Below, one piece after another: positions 37,511-47,362 of a DNA stretch of 64,000 nt (its first letter is position 1; every line of letters begins with the position of its first letter). The notes under the pieces were generated by a model. The model was given only the letters and a program-made list of their open reading frames with translations, was not told the origin of the DNA and ran no database searches. The position numbers were made by a program, and so were the translations under genes. This DNA is from Cheiracanthium punctorium (lineage: Eukaryota > Arthropoda > Arachnida > Araneae > Cheiracanthiidae). The stretch lies in NCBI GenBank assembly GCA_038373885.1, contig JAWZYV010016048.1, positions 434,001 through 498,000 on the forward strand, in the 5' to 3' direction.

Positions 37511-37571
37511 TAAACTGGCGTCCTGGCTGACAGTTTTTTTCTGTAAATTTGACAGACTTTTTTTTGCAGTG

Positions 37572-37681
37572 TGGCTTTAGAGAAAACCAACTTCTTTCAA
37601 TTTGCAACTTTAGATCTTGAACTGTTGCAAATTGACGCCCATACGCATATACGTCTCTAGCTAATATTCCTCAAAGGTTCT
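37572..37681 (-). pseudogene. Tc3-like transposase, displaced C-terminal segment 1
   Basis: Minus-strand reading gives NL*GILARDVYAYGRQ then LKLQIERSWFSLKP, the stretch that follows the third catalytic residue in Tc transposases. A stop replaces the usual Trp. The segment is bounded by the 1.13-kb insertion on one side and the 8.5-kb CACTG element on the other, and continues at 29064. Confidence 0.88.
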
Positions 37682-38813
37682 TGTCACGTTGACACAACGT
37701 GCATATTTTTTAATGAAAAATTATTAATACAAATCCTAATTAATATTGTCTAAATTTAAACTAATAATCTATTCTAAATCTAATTTAAAAGTTTTTAACA
37801 ATAACTATCTTTTAAAGCTTTCAATTTTCCTCTTGGCCTTCTCAATTACAGCGCATTAACGTATGCTAAAGCATTTCCCTTTCAGCTGCTTTGAAATAAA
37901 ATAACAGTTGACGCCGGCTAAAAGAATAATAATCATAACATCCCTTCGCTCGCATATGTTTTCTCTGCTGCGCTGAAACAGATGTGTTTGCGGTTTTCCT
38001 CTCCTGCACAAGAAGCATATTGCTCGAAAAACACCTGTTAAAATTGCTCGAGAAAAATCGAGCTCCCTTTTTCTATAGTAGTAGGTCTAACGGTCATTCT
38101 TTAGAGTTGCGGAGTTGGTACTTGAGTGGCGAGGTCCTCACTTTTAAGTGGGGAACCTTCGCCACCGGAACGTAGGCACGAAATGCCATGTACGCCATAA
38201 TAATTTTTAGAAGAATGCTTCCCCAGTTTTCCTTTTTTATTTGAGGGTGTATTATAAAGTTTCAAAATGTTGATCTTCAGATGGTGTAAAAATAAAAAGA
38301 TATGACTAAAATGGAGATGAGTCCTGCCAATTATTTATAGTCGACTTACTGATTTTTGTTCGCAAAGTTTGTGCTTTGTGTTCCAGTTTTCTGCGTGCTC
38401 CCCTCAAAAGAAAAATGAAACGACGAGCGCTAGGAAGACAGATGTCTTTCTGTAACAACATTATGGGTCAACAATTAGTTGACCACCTCCTTCTCTTTTG
38501 TGAACCTCCTTTGATGTACCTCTATCTGTGATGATTCCCAGCATTCTCGTGAAATCGGATTTAGTTTGCTAGCGTTCAAAAAAATGAATGTCGTGTTGCT
38601 TTAACTGAAATTTTCTTTTTACAGTGCTACACTTCGCTGACGTATATCTTTAATACGCAATATGGATGTCGACACAATTTTTTTTATTTTTAATACAGTG
38701 ACGCAATGCTCTTCACGATTGTTCATACCAAATGTGACAACGATCTACATACCACATACCTACCATCGTCTCCTTACGATCACCGCCTTCCACCGTATTA
38801 TCTCCATTTGATA
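37682..38813. mobile_element. 1132-bp insertion with 5-bp duplication, solo-LTR-like
   Basis: The insertion begins TGTCACGTTGACAC and ends CTCCATTTGATA. It is flanked by a perfect 5-bp duplication GTTCT (37677-37681, 38814-38818), and its removal with one copy restores LNPVENL in the Tc transposase. It has no terminal inverted repeat. A TG start, a 5-bp duplication, no coding sequence and a length of about 1.1 kb fit a solo LTR, although the end reads TA rather than CA. A non-LTR origin is not excluded. Confidence 0.8.
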
Positions 38814-39619
38814 GTTCTCCACTGGGTTCAGATCATGACTTAGGTCTGGCCAGTCGAAAATAGCTACTTGGTTTCGTCTAAACCACTGCATTGTGGAGTT
38901 TGAGACGTGAATGGAGAAAATGTCTTGCTGATATATCCATTTGTGCTCCCCTAGAAACTTTCAGAATGGGAGTTACTGTACTTCAAGCATTTTCTGATAA
39001 TCTTCGGAACACTGACGGCCTTTTAAAAAACAATATCGGTAGTTTCATTATAGGAAAATGCTCGCCATACCATGAGTGAACCCCCTCCTTACTGTCTGCT
39101 GAGAAAAGTTTGCGGTTCTTTTCGAATATCGTTCCAGTAATATGCCCATCCATTGGGGCCATCTAAATTGAACTTCTTTTCATCACTGAACAGGACACTC
39201 AACCATTCGTCTGTCCAGTTTTTATGCTTTCGAGCCCACTGAACACGAGCGTCCTTATGCCTTTTTGTCAAATTTGGTGAACGAAGCATTTTGCGATAAG
39301 CAAGCAATTTACTTACCTGCAGCCGTCGATACACTGTGGATTTTGATACTGGAATGGTCACTTCTCTAGAAATTGATCATACAGACAAGTTCTGTGTTGA
39401 AGCTTATCTGAAGATCTCTCTGCCTTGCCGTTTAGTTGTTTTCTTTGGTCGCATAGTGCGAGATTTTGCTTTCAAATTGTCACCTTTTGACAGAATTCGA
39501 TAAATACCAACCCTACTGCGTCCAAGTTTTCTTGCAATATCTACAACTTTCATTCCACGAACATCCAAACGATAGATTTGGGCAATTTCAGTTTCGGAAA
39601 ACTGCACGCCGTGAGGCAT
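38814..39619 (-). pseudogene. Tc3-like transposase, N-terminal and central part
   Basis: The ATG at 39619 opens MPHGVQFSETEIAQIYRLD, followed by a paired-type helix-turn-helix (VVDIARKLGRSRVGIYRIL). After stops come STVYRRLQVSKLLAYRK and VLFSDEKKFNLDGPNGW with the first catalytic Asp. QDIFSIHVSNSTMQWF carries the second Asp, and DWPDLSHDLNPVEN carries the third acidic residue. The order and spacing match Tc3-type transposases of about 340 residues. At least four stops or frameshifts inactivate it. The frame is cut at LNPVEN by an insertion at 38813 and continues at 37681. Confidence 0.88.
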
Positions 39620-39943
39620 CTTTACAATCAGTCGAAGAAAAACAGACAGCTTCGCTTTTATCTCAAAATAATATTCAATGACTAGTACATGACCTTGAAA
39701 CACGCAAATTTGGAGATCAGTACTCCAATCAACTTACACCGGTTGTCTACATATTTTTGGGACAGCATTATTTCGTTTTTATTTTTTTATATTAAATCTA
39801 TGACTGTTTGAAGTACTTTAACCATTTTACTATTTCTGTTGCGTCAATACATATTTGCATAATTTCTTTCGTCTTTCTCACTTGTTTGATTAACTCTTAA
39901 ATCCAAAAAAACGCTAGTCTATAAACTTTTGGGACGCGCTGTA

Positions 39944-41667
39944 TTCAATTGGTAAAAACAGGGAAGTAAGCTTTGTCACATCGCGTTATATTTCAAAGCT
40001 ATCTAAGGCTCCCACTAAATCTAACATGTACTATCCATTAAGTGGAAGCGATTGCGGATGCAAAATGATGCAAAATGCAAGATGTTCACAAAATGTACAC
40101 AAACCATAAAAGGCTATATTTGGTAGTTGTGCAAACTAAATAAAGAGTAATATTTTACAACTTGAAAAAACTATAAATGCTCACCCACCAGAAACTCAAC
40201 AAGCCAAAAGTGCACTCAATTGTCCAAAAAGATTCTAATTTCTTCACATTTGGATTCTTAACCCTCAAAACCGGAAGTATTCTTTTCTAAACCCACTATG
40301 TATTTTCAAACATGAATCTATTTCTGAAAATAATAGGGACTAATAAATAAAGACTTATGCAATCAGGAATGACCTTTTTTGTTCTACTTTATCTTGCTCT
40401 CATCAAATAAAAAACATCATTATTTCCACATCTCGTTGTTTTTCCAATCTCAAGTTTCAAGTTACAATGTATTTTAACATTATGATTGAAGTTACAAACT
40501 TAATTTCACATAAACAATACAGCATACGTGATTTTAATAAAACTCGAAAATTGCGAAATAATTTTACAGATTAATTTCCTAATATTTATTCATTTATTGC
40601 ATGTTTTATCAAAATTTTAATTTGAAAACTATTGTCGTAAGACTTCATAATTACACATTTACAAGAATTAATTATATACGTCGCAGACTTGTACCCGAAA
40701 ACCTCAATAATTAAACATTAATAGATTATGCCTCAATTTTGTGAGTGTTTACCCTTCAAAGTACTGTAAACTTGTGTTCTCTAAAGAGTAATCTAAATTG
40801 AGTAAAGTGGTGTTATTGAATTAATTGTATGATTCATTAATGCTTATAAGTCTTTATCAAAGATAAATAAAATGGTCACTAATTAAAATTGTACATTTTG
40901 AATCTTTTCAAAGAAATCTGTGTGTCACATCATTTCATGTTATTTTCAAAACATCTCATTAAAGATTTTAATTATTTATTGTCAATGAAGAGTTAATATT
41001 TGTTAAACAAAATGTAATTCAGTACCAGCGTTTGACTGGTGCTTTGTGACAAGGCTTTTATAAGATTTTCTACTCATTTCTCCACAGAAATGAAGAGTAT
41101 TAATGTATTTAGTACGAAAATAAATTTAATAAAATTGAATTAAAAAAAACACCATTGAATCTATGCTTGTATAAGATTAGGTATGCGTGAATATTAACAT
41201 TTCTGTAATCTATCAGTGTTTCTCAATAAATTTCAATATTGGTGGTTATGCCGGTTTAAAATCGTTTACATTATTTATTCAGCGAATTAAGTAAATAGAC
41301 ATAAAAATGAGTTTATGACAGGTGATGTACTTCCACATTATGAAAAGAAGGCCATTTTTCTTGTTAAAATCAAGTTTACAACAATGAATTTAAATTTTTA
41401 AACCTCAATAATGTCAAATTTTATTTTCTGTGGTTGTTTTTCTGCAAGCGCAAATTCGTGTAAACGGAGGCTGAATCTGAAGAGAAATGCAAGAGTGAAG
41501 GGTATACATTTTTTTATTAATTCTTATTGCAGCAATAATTTTAAGTAATTTTCGTAAGAAATATCTCTGTGAGTAGTAAGTTTTTGAAAAAAAAAATCTG
41601 GGTAATACATTCAATTCGTTTTAAAATATCACTTAAATTCAGAACGTTACATGTTCTACCCAAAACA
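39944..41667. other. AT-rich stretch without recognised genes
   Basis: No supported gene. Near 40903 a CAAAGAAATC-GTGTCACATCA block resembles one near 1013, possibly another old dispersed repeat. Confidence 0.4.
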
Positions 41668-41669
41668 TA

Positions 41670-43222
41670 CATGGTAAGTTAGAAAAAGTGACCATAACTT
41701 TATGGGGTGATAGAACGCATATACACGAGTAAATTTCATTATATAAAGTATTGGCGGAACGCAAACGGCGAGCCGCTAGGTGACGTTGTAAATGGTGTAA
41801 AAGGTTGGTCGGAACACGCGTGGGAGAAGTTAAAAGGTAGTTTTGCACTTTCACATTTAAAGAATTAGCATAAAAATGAGAGGAGATACTTCATAAAACA
41901 ATGTATTAACAGTAATGGAACTGATGTACATGCTCAAAGAAATTGCTCAAAAAAGCGCCCGCAAGCTGTAACGCAGGCTTCACACCTACGGGATAGGGAC
42001 CGAAGCACATTTGCGAAGATAACAGGCATTTCCTGAATATCGCAAGGCAACAACGGCCATCCTGGCGACTAGATCCATGTCGCTTTCAATGGGGCAGTCG
42101 TAGATTAGAGCTTTCACGTGGCCCCACAGAAAAAAGTCCAAACACGAGAAATCCGGCAATCTTGGTGGCCAAGCTATGCGATCACCTCGACTAACCCATC
42201 GCCCTGGGAAAGTTGCATGTAAAGTGTTCCGCACATTCAAGCTGAAATGTGCTGGCGCATCTCCATGCTAGAATTCCATTTTCGATCTGATGGAGGTTGG
42301 AATCGGTTGCATCAGCTCCGGCAACATCTCTCACGGGAATGTATGATACGATTCGCTGCCCAGATGGTGTGGCTGGAGGTATTGGCCAACCAAATGATCA
42401 TGAAAGATCCCTGCCAAACATGAGAACCGCTGCTGGAACGAATGAGGAAGTGTAGCATGTGGGTTTGTAGATGCCCATGTGAGTGAGTTGAGGGTATTAA
42501 AAACGGCATCACTGTGAAAGTGCACTCGTCCTTAAATACAACATTTGCACCGAAATCCGGTTGCGCTGCATTCTGTTGGAAGCCCCAACATGCGAAATAG
42601 ACAAGTGGCTGATAGTCCGCCAGTGACAATGCTTTTACCTTCTGTGTACGATAGGGTGCATTCGTTCCTCCCGTAGCACACGGCAAACCGTGTCTGGGAT
42701 ACGTTTTGAGCAAGGGAAACCGCTCTTGTGCTACATCTCGGTTGATCTTTCACCCTACGCAGAATGTCCTCTGCTGCTTGCGGCGTCTAGATACTTACTT
42801 CATGCACGCCCTGCATCTTGCTAAGATACGGTTTACAATCTCGTTTCACACAACCGTCAATGCAAGGATTGATTGTTTTTCGACCTGGAGTGCGTATCAT
42901 CGGAAACCTATCCCGGTGAAGTCTCTGTGCCTCACTGGCATTCCCGTCCGTCGCACCGTACACGATGTACATATCCGCCATCTTGTGGTTGGTGTAACTA
43001 GCCATCCTCTCGGCGATCACCGAAAGAAAATGCCTTTGGATGCGAGGAACGACCCTTTCATACCATTTATAGCGCAACCTTTTGGTGCTCAAGTTTCAGT
43101 GGTCAGCGCCACCTAGCGGTTCGCCGTCTGCGTTAAGCCCATACTTTCTATGACGAAATTTGCTCGTGTAGATGCGATCTATCATCCCTTAAAGTTTTGG
43201 CCACATTTTTAGACTCACCGTG
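41670..43222 (-). mobile_element. Tc1/mariner-group element with about 115-bp terminal repeats
   Basis: Left 41670-41784 and right 43106-43222 are inverted copies through CAYGGTRAGT, CACGAG-AAATTTC and CCGCTAGGTG blocks, with perhaps 80 percent identity by eye. TA flanks both ends (41668-41669, 43223-43224). One decayed transposase gene fills the interior on the minus strand. The long terminal repeats are unusual compared with the short ends of the 14399-15848 relative. Confidence 0.88.
41986..43092 (-). pseudogene. DUF4817-type Tc1/mariner-group transposase remnant
   Basis: From the ATG at 43092, MSTKRLRYKWYERVVPRIQ leads into the DUF4817 helix-turn-helix (NHKMADMYIVYGATDGNASE and RFPMIRTPGRKTI). 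A stop after 101 codons is followed by frames reading PRCSTRAVSLAQ, ATECSATGF/FRCKCCI-like and ATLPHSFQQRFSCLAG. The C-terminal part has GDAPAHFSLNVRNTL, then IAWPPRLPDFSCLDFFLWG with the last acidic motif. The order matches arthropod relatives of about 350 residues. Several stops and frameshifts are present. Confidence 0.88.
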
Positions 43223-43224
43223 TA

Positions 43225-43589
43225 TTTCTATATTAAACCAAATACATATAGGTATTTCTATACAGGTGTATAAGTACAATATACTCTTCTATAGAAATGT
43301 CTATGAGTATTTAGTTCAGTCTTAATATTAATAAAAAGCTAATTAATTTATTTTCAATACGTAATTGAATAAGAAAATATGTCCATTTGTATTGAAATTA
43401 ATGGAAGTGAAATATAGCATACGGTCTGCACATTTAACGTTTGAGTTGGTGTATCGTACCAGGACACAGCAATGTATTTTAATCTTTTTTCTTTCTAATG
43501 ACCGGGTCAACAATCTATTTGAGGTTGGTCCGCAACTAGGGTTGCATATGTTGGTCATTTTATTACGGAGGAACATATTAGGCAAACCA
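43225..43589. other. stretch without recognised features
   Basis: AT-rich; the frame at 43365 is not supported by any motif. Confidence 0.4.
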
Positions 43590-43885
43590 AAGTTACCCCC
43601 TATGTATGGTCTCCTAATTTTAAACCAGTCCCAGATGAGAAGCCTAGCACCTCAAATCGGCACCCCCAGAAACGTATCGTTTGAACATGGATGATGTTGG
43701 AGCCACGAACAGACTTTACATGCACCAGCTCCCATTAGTGTGCACGGTCCCACAGTAATTCAGCCAAGAGATGCGTTCATCCTCCCCAAGCACTGACTTG
43801 GTCAGTACTGCTTCACTTTCCATGTTCATACGTGAACGGAGCTTAGTGACTAGGCCACCGAGGGTCCTCAGAACTAGCAGAAGTT
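43590..43885 (-). mobile_element. SINE-like repeat, family C copy 1
   Basis: On the minus strand it begins with an A-box-like GGCCTAGTCACTAAGC (43842-43857) and carries CAGTGCTTGGGGAGG. It continues with GGAGCTGGTGCATGTAAA, AACGATACGTTTC and GGAGACCATAC. The same blocks in the same order occur at 50240-50540. A convincing B box is not visible, so the tRNA origin is less sure than for families A and B. Confidence 0.65.
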
Positions 43886-45511
43886 TAGATTACGTTCAGA
43901 GAACTCTAGAGCCTGGGGTGTTTTACTGATTTAGAAAGGGATCAAAGATTCTGTAAAACATAAGCCATAAAACGTTGATTTCATCTTTCTGCAGTTTATG
44001 GTAGCTCTTTTCTAAAAAAACAAAACAAAACTGAATAATTAAATTTTTTAGCATAGTAACTACCTAGATTTTGTTTATATAATCACATGTTAAGTGCACA
44101 GTAAATACACATGAAATTTTAATTACGATTCATTGAATTTATGGTTAGTTATCAAATTATATTACATGTGAATCATATTGAAACAATTTAAATCTATTCA
44201 TTATTACACTGGACGTATATTCTCATGCTTCTACTGCTGTGATTAACGAATTGAGACACCACGTGTCCTATAATTGACGTAGATACATCATTAGTTGAAA
44301 TGCAAATTCTAATATTTAGTGGAACATTAACATAATGATATTGTATAGCGTAGATTTTGCTGCTTGAATGGTCTTTTCCCATAAAATAAATCTATAGAAT
44401 AGAAGCGATGAGAGTATATACCAAACAAGTCATCAGCGTACTAATATTGCAGTATGTGGACCATATGCAATCTTTCCTTTATCCGTATTGGCTTACTACT
44501 TCATCTGCATGCAAAGACAACGTGAAGATAAATTCAGCTGAGGAATGTCTTAATTTTAACAGTGATTAATCGGGAACTTTCTTTAGTTTACATATTTAAA
44601 ATGCTCATTAAAGCAGTACACCTCATTTACTACTGCCATTACAACGCAATCATAAAGATAGTTACAAGATTTTAAAAATACACGTGACAGTCTCTAAATA
44701 ATTGAGTGACAAAGTTTGAATTCCATAAAGCAAAATATGATCAATACCAGTCTGTAGAAAAAAATGCGTTTTTTTCTTTCTTTACCTAAGGGATCAAACT
44801 TGAAACGCGAGGTCTCAAAAATTATAAAAACACTTTAAAAGATTTTTCTATTTGTTTCTTTTGATTGTGGTCCTTAAAGATGTTACAAACAAAAACTTGC
44901 AAGAATAATAATACTACGATTCTATTTACAAATTCTAAGAACAAATTTTTTACACTTAAAACAAGAAACTTTATAACGAAAACAATCTTATGTTGAGTAT
45001 TTTTTTAAAAATTGATTGTTTTACAAATTAAAATAAATTGCTTTAAAAATTAATTGGTATTTGATATTAGTGTATTTTAGATTTTACGTGTAAAATTATA
45101 CGCGCCTTTTATCAATACTTATTGTTTATGAAAGAACACACGAGTATGAAACCGCTTTTTCTTTATAAAACCTCAAGGCGTATTTAACTGTATATTCGAA
45201 GGCTGAAAAAGATGACTAATTTCTTGAAACTAGTGATACGGCATTACCTTTAGTATTTTCCAAACATACAACAAAAATGTTTTCAACATGAAGCCTTGGA
45301 GTGACTGAGATAAAACACTCTTTACACTTGTAAGCCGTCTTGGAAATGCAAAAATCTACGTATATTGTCTACTAAAACAAACACCGTAATTTTTAACTTT
45401 AAACGTAAATGAATAAAGACTTAATGAATTAAATTACATAATGAGAGACGTTTTATAATAAGTTCTTTTAAATAATTAACTGCTGAAGAGAAACTTTCCC
45501 AATGAGGTTGA
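43886..45511. other. AT-rich stretch without recognised genes
   Basis: Nothing coding or structured that I can support. Confidence 0.4.
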
Positions 45512-46022
45512 GTCATATGGGGGAATTATGAGTTAAAAAAATTTATAATGCATGAAAGTTAAAACGATTTAATTTGGCATGGAGTAAGCTTAAATAATTC
45601 GGAAATTATTTATTTAGAAGTCTTTTTGAAGTTGTTTTTGTAGTAGTGTGAAATGTTTTTTTTTTCTCTTATTATATGAAATCTCTTATATTAATCTCTT
45701 TCATATATCTTTTATAGGAAACATAAAAGGATTTAATTTGGTATGAAGTAAGCCTAAATAATTTAGATATTACTTATTTAAAAATATTTTTTTGACGATG
45801 TTCTTGTAGTAGTGTAAAATGATTTTTTTCTCTTATTTGTTTTATAGTTACATGGTTTTTCAACTTGTTATACGAAAATAGAAAAATTAAGCAAGATTTG
45901 GAATAATTTAGATGTTTTGTAAAAAACAAACAAACAATTAATACTATAAATTGAGTGACCAGTATTTGCCAAAGAAAAAGAGTGACCCATAAATTCAGAG
46001 TGTTCCCGTTCCCCCATATGAC
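45512..46022. mobile_element. MITE with an internal tandem duplication
   Basis: GTCATATGGGGGAA at 45512-45525 and its exact reverse complement at 46009-46022 bound about 510 bp. Inside, a block starting GATTTAATTTGG, with TAAGC-TAAATAATT and GTAGTAGTGT, occurs twice (45568 and 45733; spacing about 165). Target duplication not established. Confidence 0.55.
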
Positions 46023-47357
46023 CCTGCTTTCTTTTTTCTCATTTCTAATCTTTAAGGCAGGTTAAAAATGTTCGCTCACATCATAAAAGGATTCAATAAT
46101 GAAGATACCACTGCTATGCTAATTGAGATTTAGTGATTTTACAATACCTAAACACCGTATAAAGATTAATCGCTTCCTCCTACCTCAAACTAAAATGGAT
46201 GGAAAGACTTGTGTGAACGTCAAATATTGTTTTTGCATGCAAGACGACATATGTGTGTGGAGCAGTTGGATATCAGTGCTAAATGGGAATCAACTCTGGG
46301 CATAGAAAGGATAACTTCAACGTTGCACCTTTTTAGTGATAAAGACTACGTGAATTTCCTATGAAGAGAAAATAAATACGTCATATTTTACATGATTCTC
46401 TTCGAATTAAAAATAAATATTTAGAAATAGATCAGTAGTTAGTCCGTATTTTCTGGTAATGCGTTACTGTATCTTCTAAAAAACAGTGCAGAAAGTTACG
46501 TATGTTTCTAATTTGGGTGATGTGATAATCTTTTCTCCATAATCACACTTTTTCTGATCAATCCACAATAATGCACTAACGTTAAAATACATATTTTTTA
46601 CTGTACACGTCAATAATCATAAAGCAAGATATATATACTGAAAACAGGAATTTTGAAAAATAAAATAACGAACCATTGAATCGTTAGGTTGTGCTTCTAT
46701 TCATTTTGTTATATTTTTTTCGTTCAGGGATTTATGGATCCTACAGAATAAATTTGCATCATGAAACCTTAGAAGTAATAATATCTTCAGAGAATTTTAA
46801 CGTGTGTATGCTCTTATTTCAAATAATTCAAGTGAAAGAACCATGCTTTTCTTAATTTACATTTCAGAAAGCAGCAGATGCTGGAGAATCTAGTCTTTTG
46901 TTAGGATTATTTTTACATTACCGCTATTGTCTTTTATGACGATGGTACTAATTACGGTTAATTAAATCTGAAAAGTACTGAATAAGACAACCTGATGTTA
47001 CTCTAAAGTATATTTCAGATATCCAGATGTGAAGCAATATACAGTAATTTTTGTTATACTATTTATTTCCCAAAGCAGGGAAAAGATATATCGCATCTTT
47101 CAAATAAGTTTTATGGTAGAGATTATTGAATTCAAGTTAACATTTTTGTCTATTTTATCGTAATCAAAGTACAAAATCTTGCCAAGTATCACACACTGAT
47201 GTATATGTGGTATCTGACTATCGTCCGACATCAGTTTTTGTGCACCAGCACAATTGGACGTCGAGAGTTGACGTCGGAAACAACTCTAGCGAAGTTCCGG
47301 ATGTCTTCCAGAGTCCATGGTTTGTGGGGGCTTGAGCAGAGCGCCACCTCAGCCAAT
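46023..47357. other. stretch without recognised genes
   Basis: A 60-codon frame at 46123 has no recognisable motif. From about 47240 to 47362 composition is GC-richer, and this is the left flank of the Transib element. Confidence 0.35.
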
Positions 47358-47362
47358 CGCCG

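Larger units (their letters stand above)
29065..37571. mobile_element. 8.5-kb element with CACTGC ends and 2-bp target duplication
   Basis: Left end CACTGCAAAAAAAGTCTGT and right end ACAGACTTTTTTTTGCAGTG are inverted copies, each flanked by TG (29063-29064, 37572-37573). Excising the element with one TG copy restores the host Tc transposase frame, so the limits are firm. TTACAGA/TCTGTAA motifs are subterminal on both sides and expanded into a tandem array on the right. CACT-type ends with 2-3 bp duplications occur in the CACTA/EnSpm group. The only transposase remnant inside is pogo/CENP-B-like, so the superfamily is unsettled. Confidence 0.88.
28765..39941 (-). mobile_element. Tc3-like element split by two nested insertions
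   Basis: Left end CAGTGCGTCCCAAAAGTTTA at 28765 and right end TAAACTTTTGGGACGCGCTG to 39941 are inverted copies flanked by TA on both sides. Each end also has an internal direct copy about 175 bp inside (28938-28963, 39743-39768), the IR/DR arrangement known in some Tc elements. The span is 11.2 kb, but two insertions (29065-37571 and 37682-38813) account for all but about 1.53 kb, a normal Tc length. The transposase remnant is on the minus strand. Confidence 0.92.

Noticed and set aside
37221..37607. 128-codon minus-strand frame with repeated FTE-FCNFLQ segments
   Set aside because: It is the 65-bp tandem array translated, joined by chance to the displaced Tc transposase end.
46123..46305. 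60-codon frame with several Cys (MDGKTCVNVKYCFCMQDD)
   Set aside because: Cys spacing fits no finger or toxin scaffold that I can defend; no signal peptide, no splice context.
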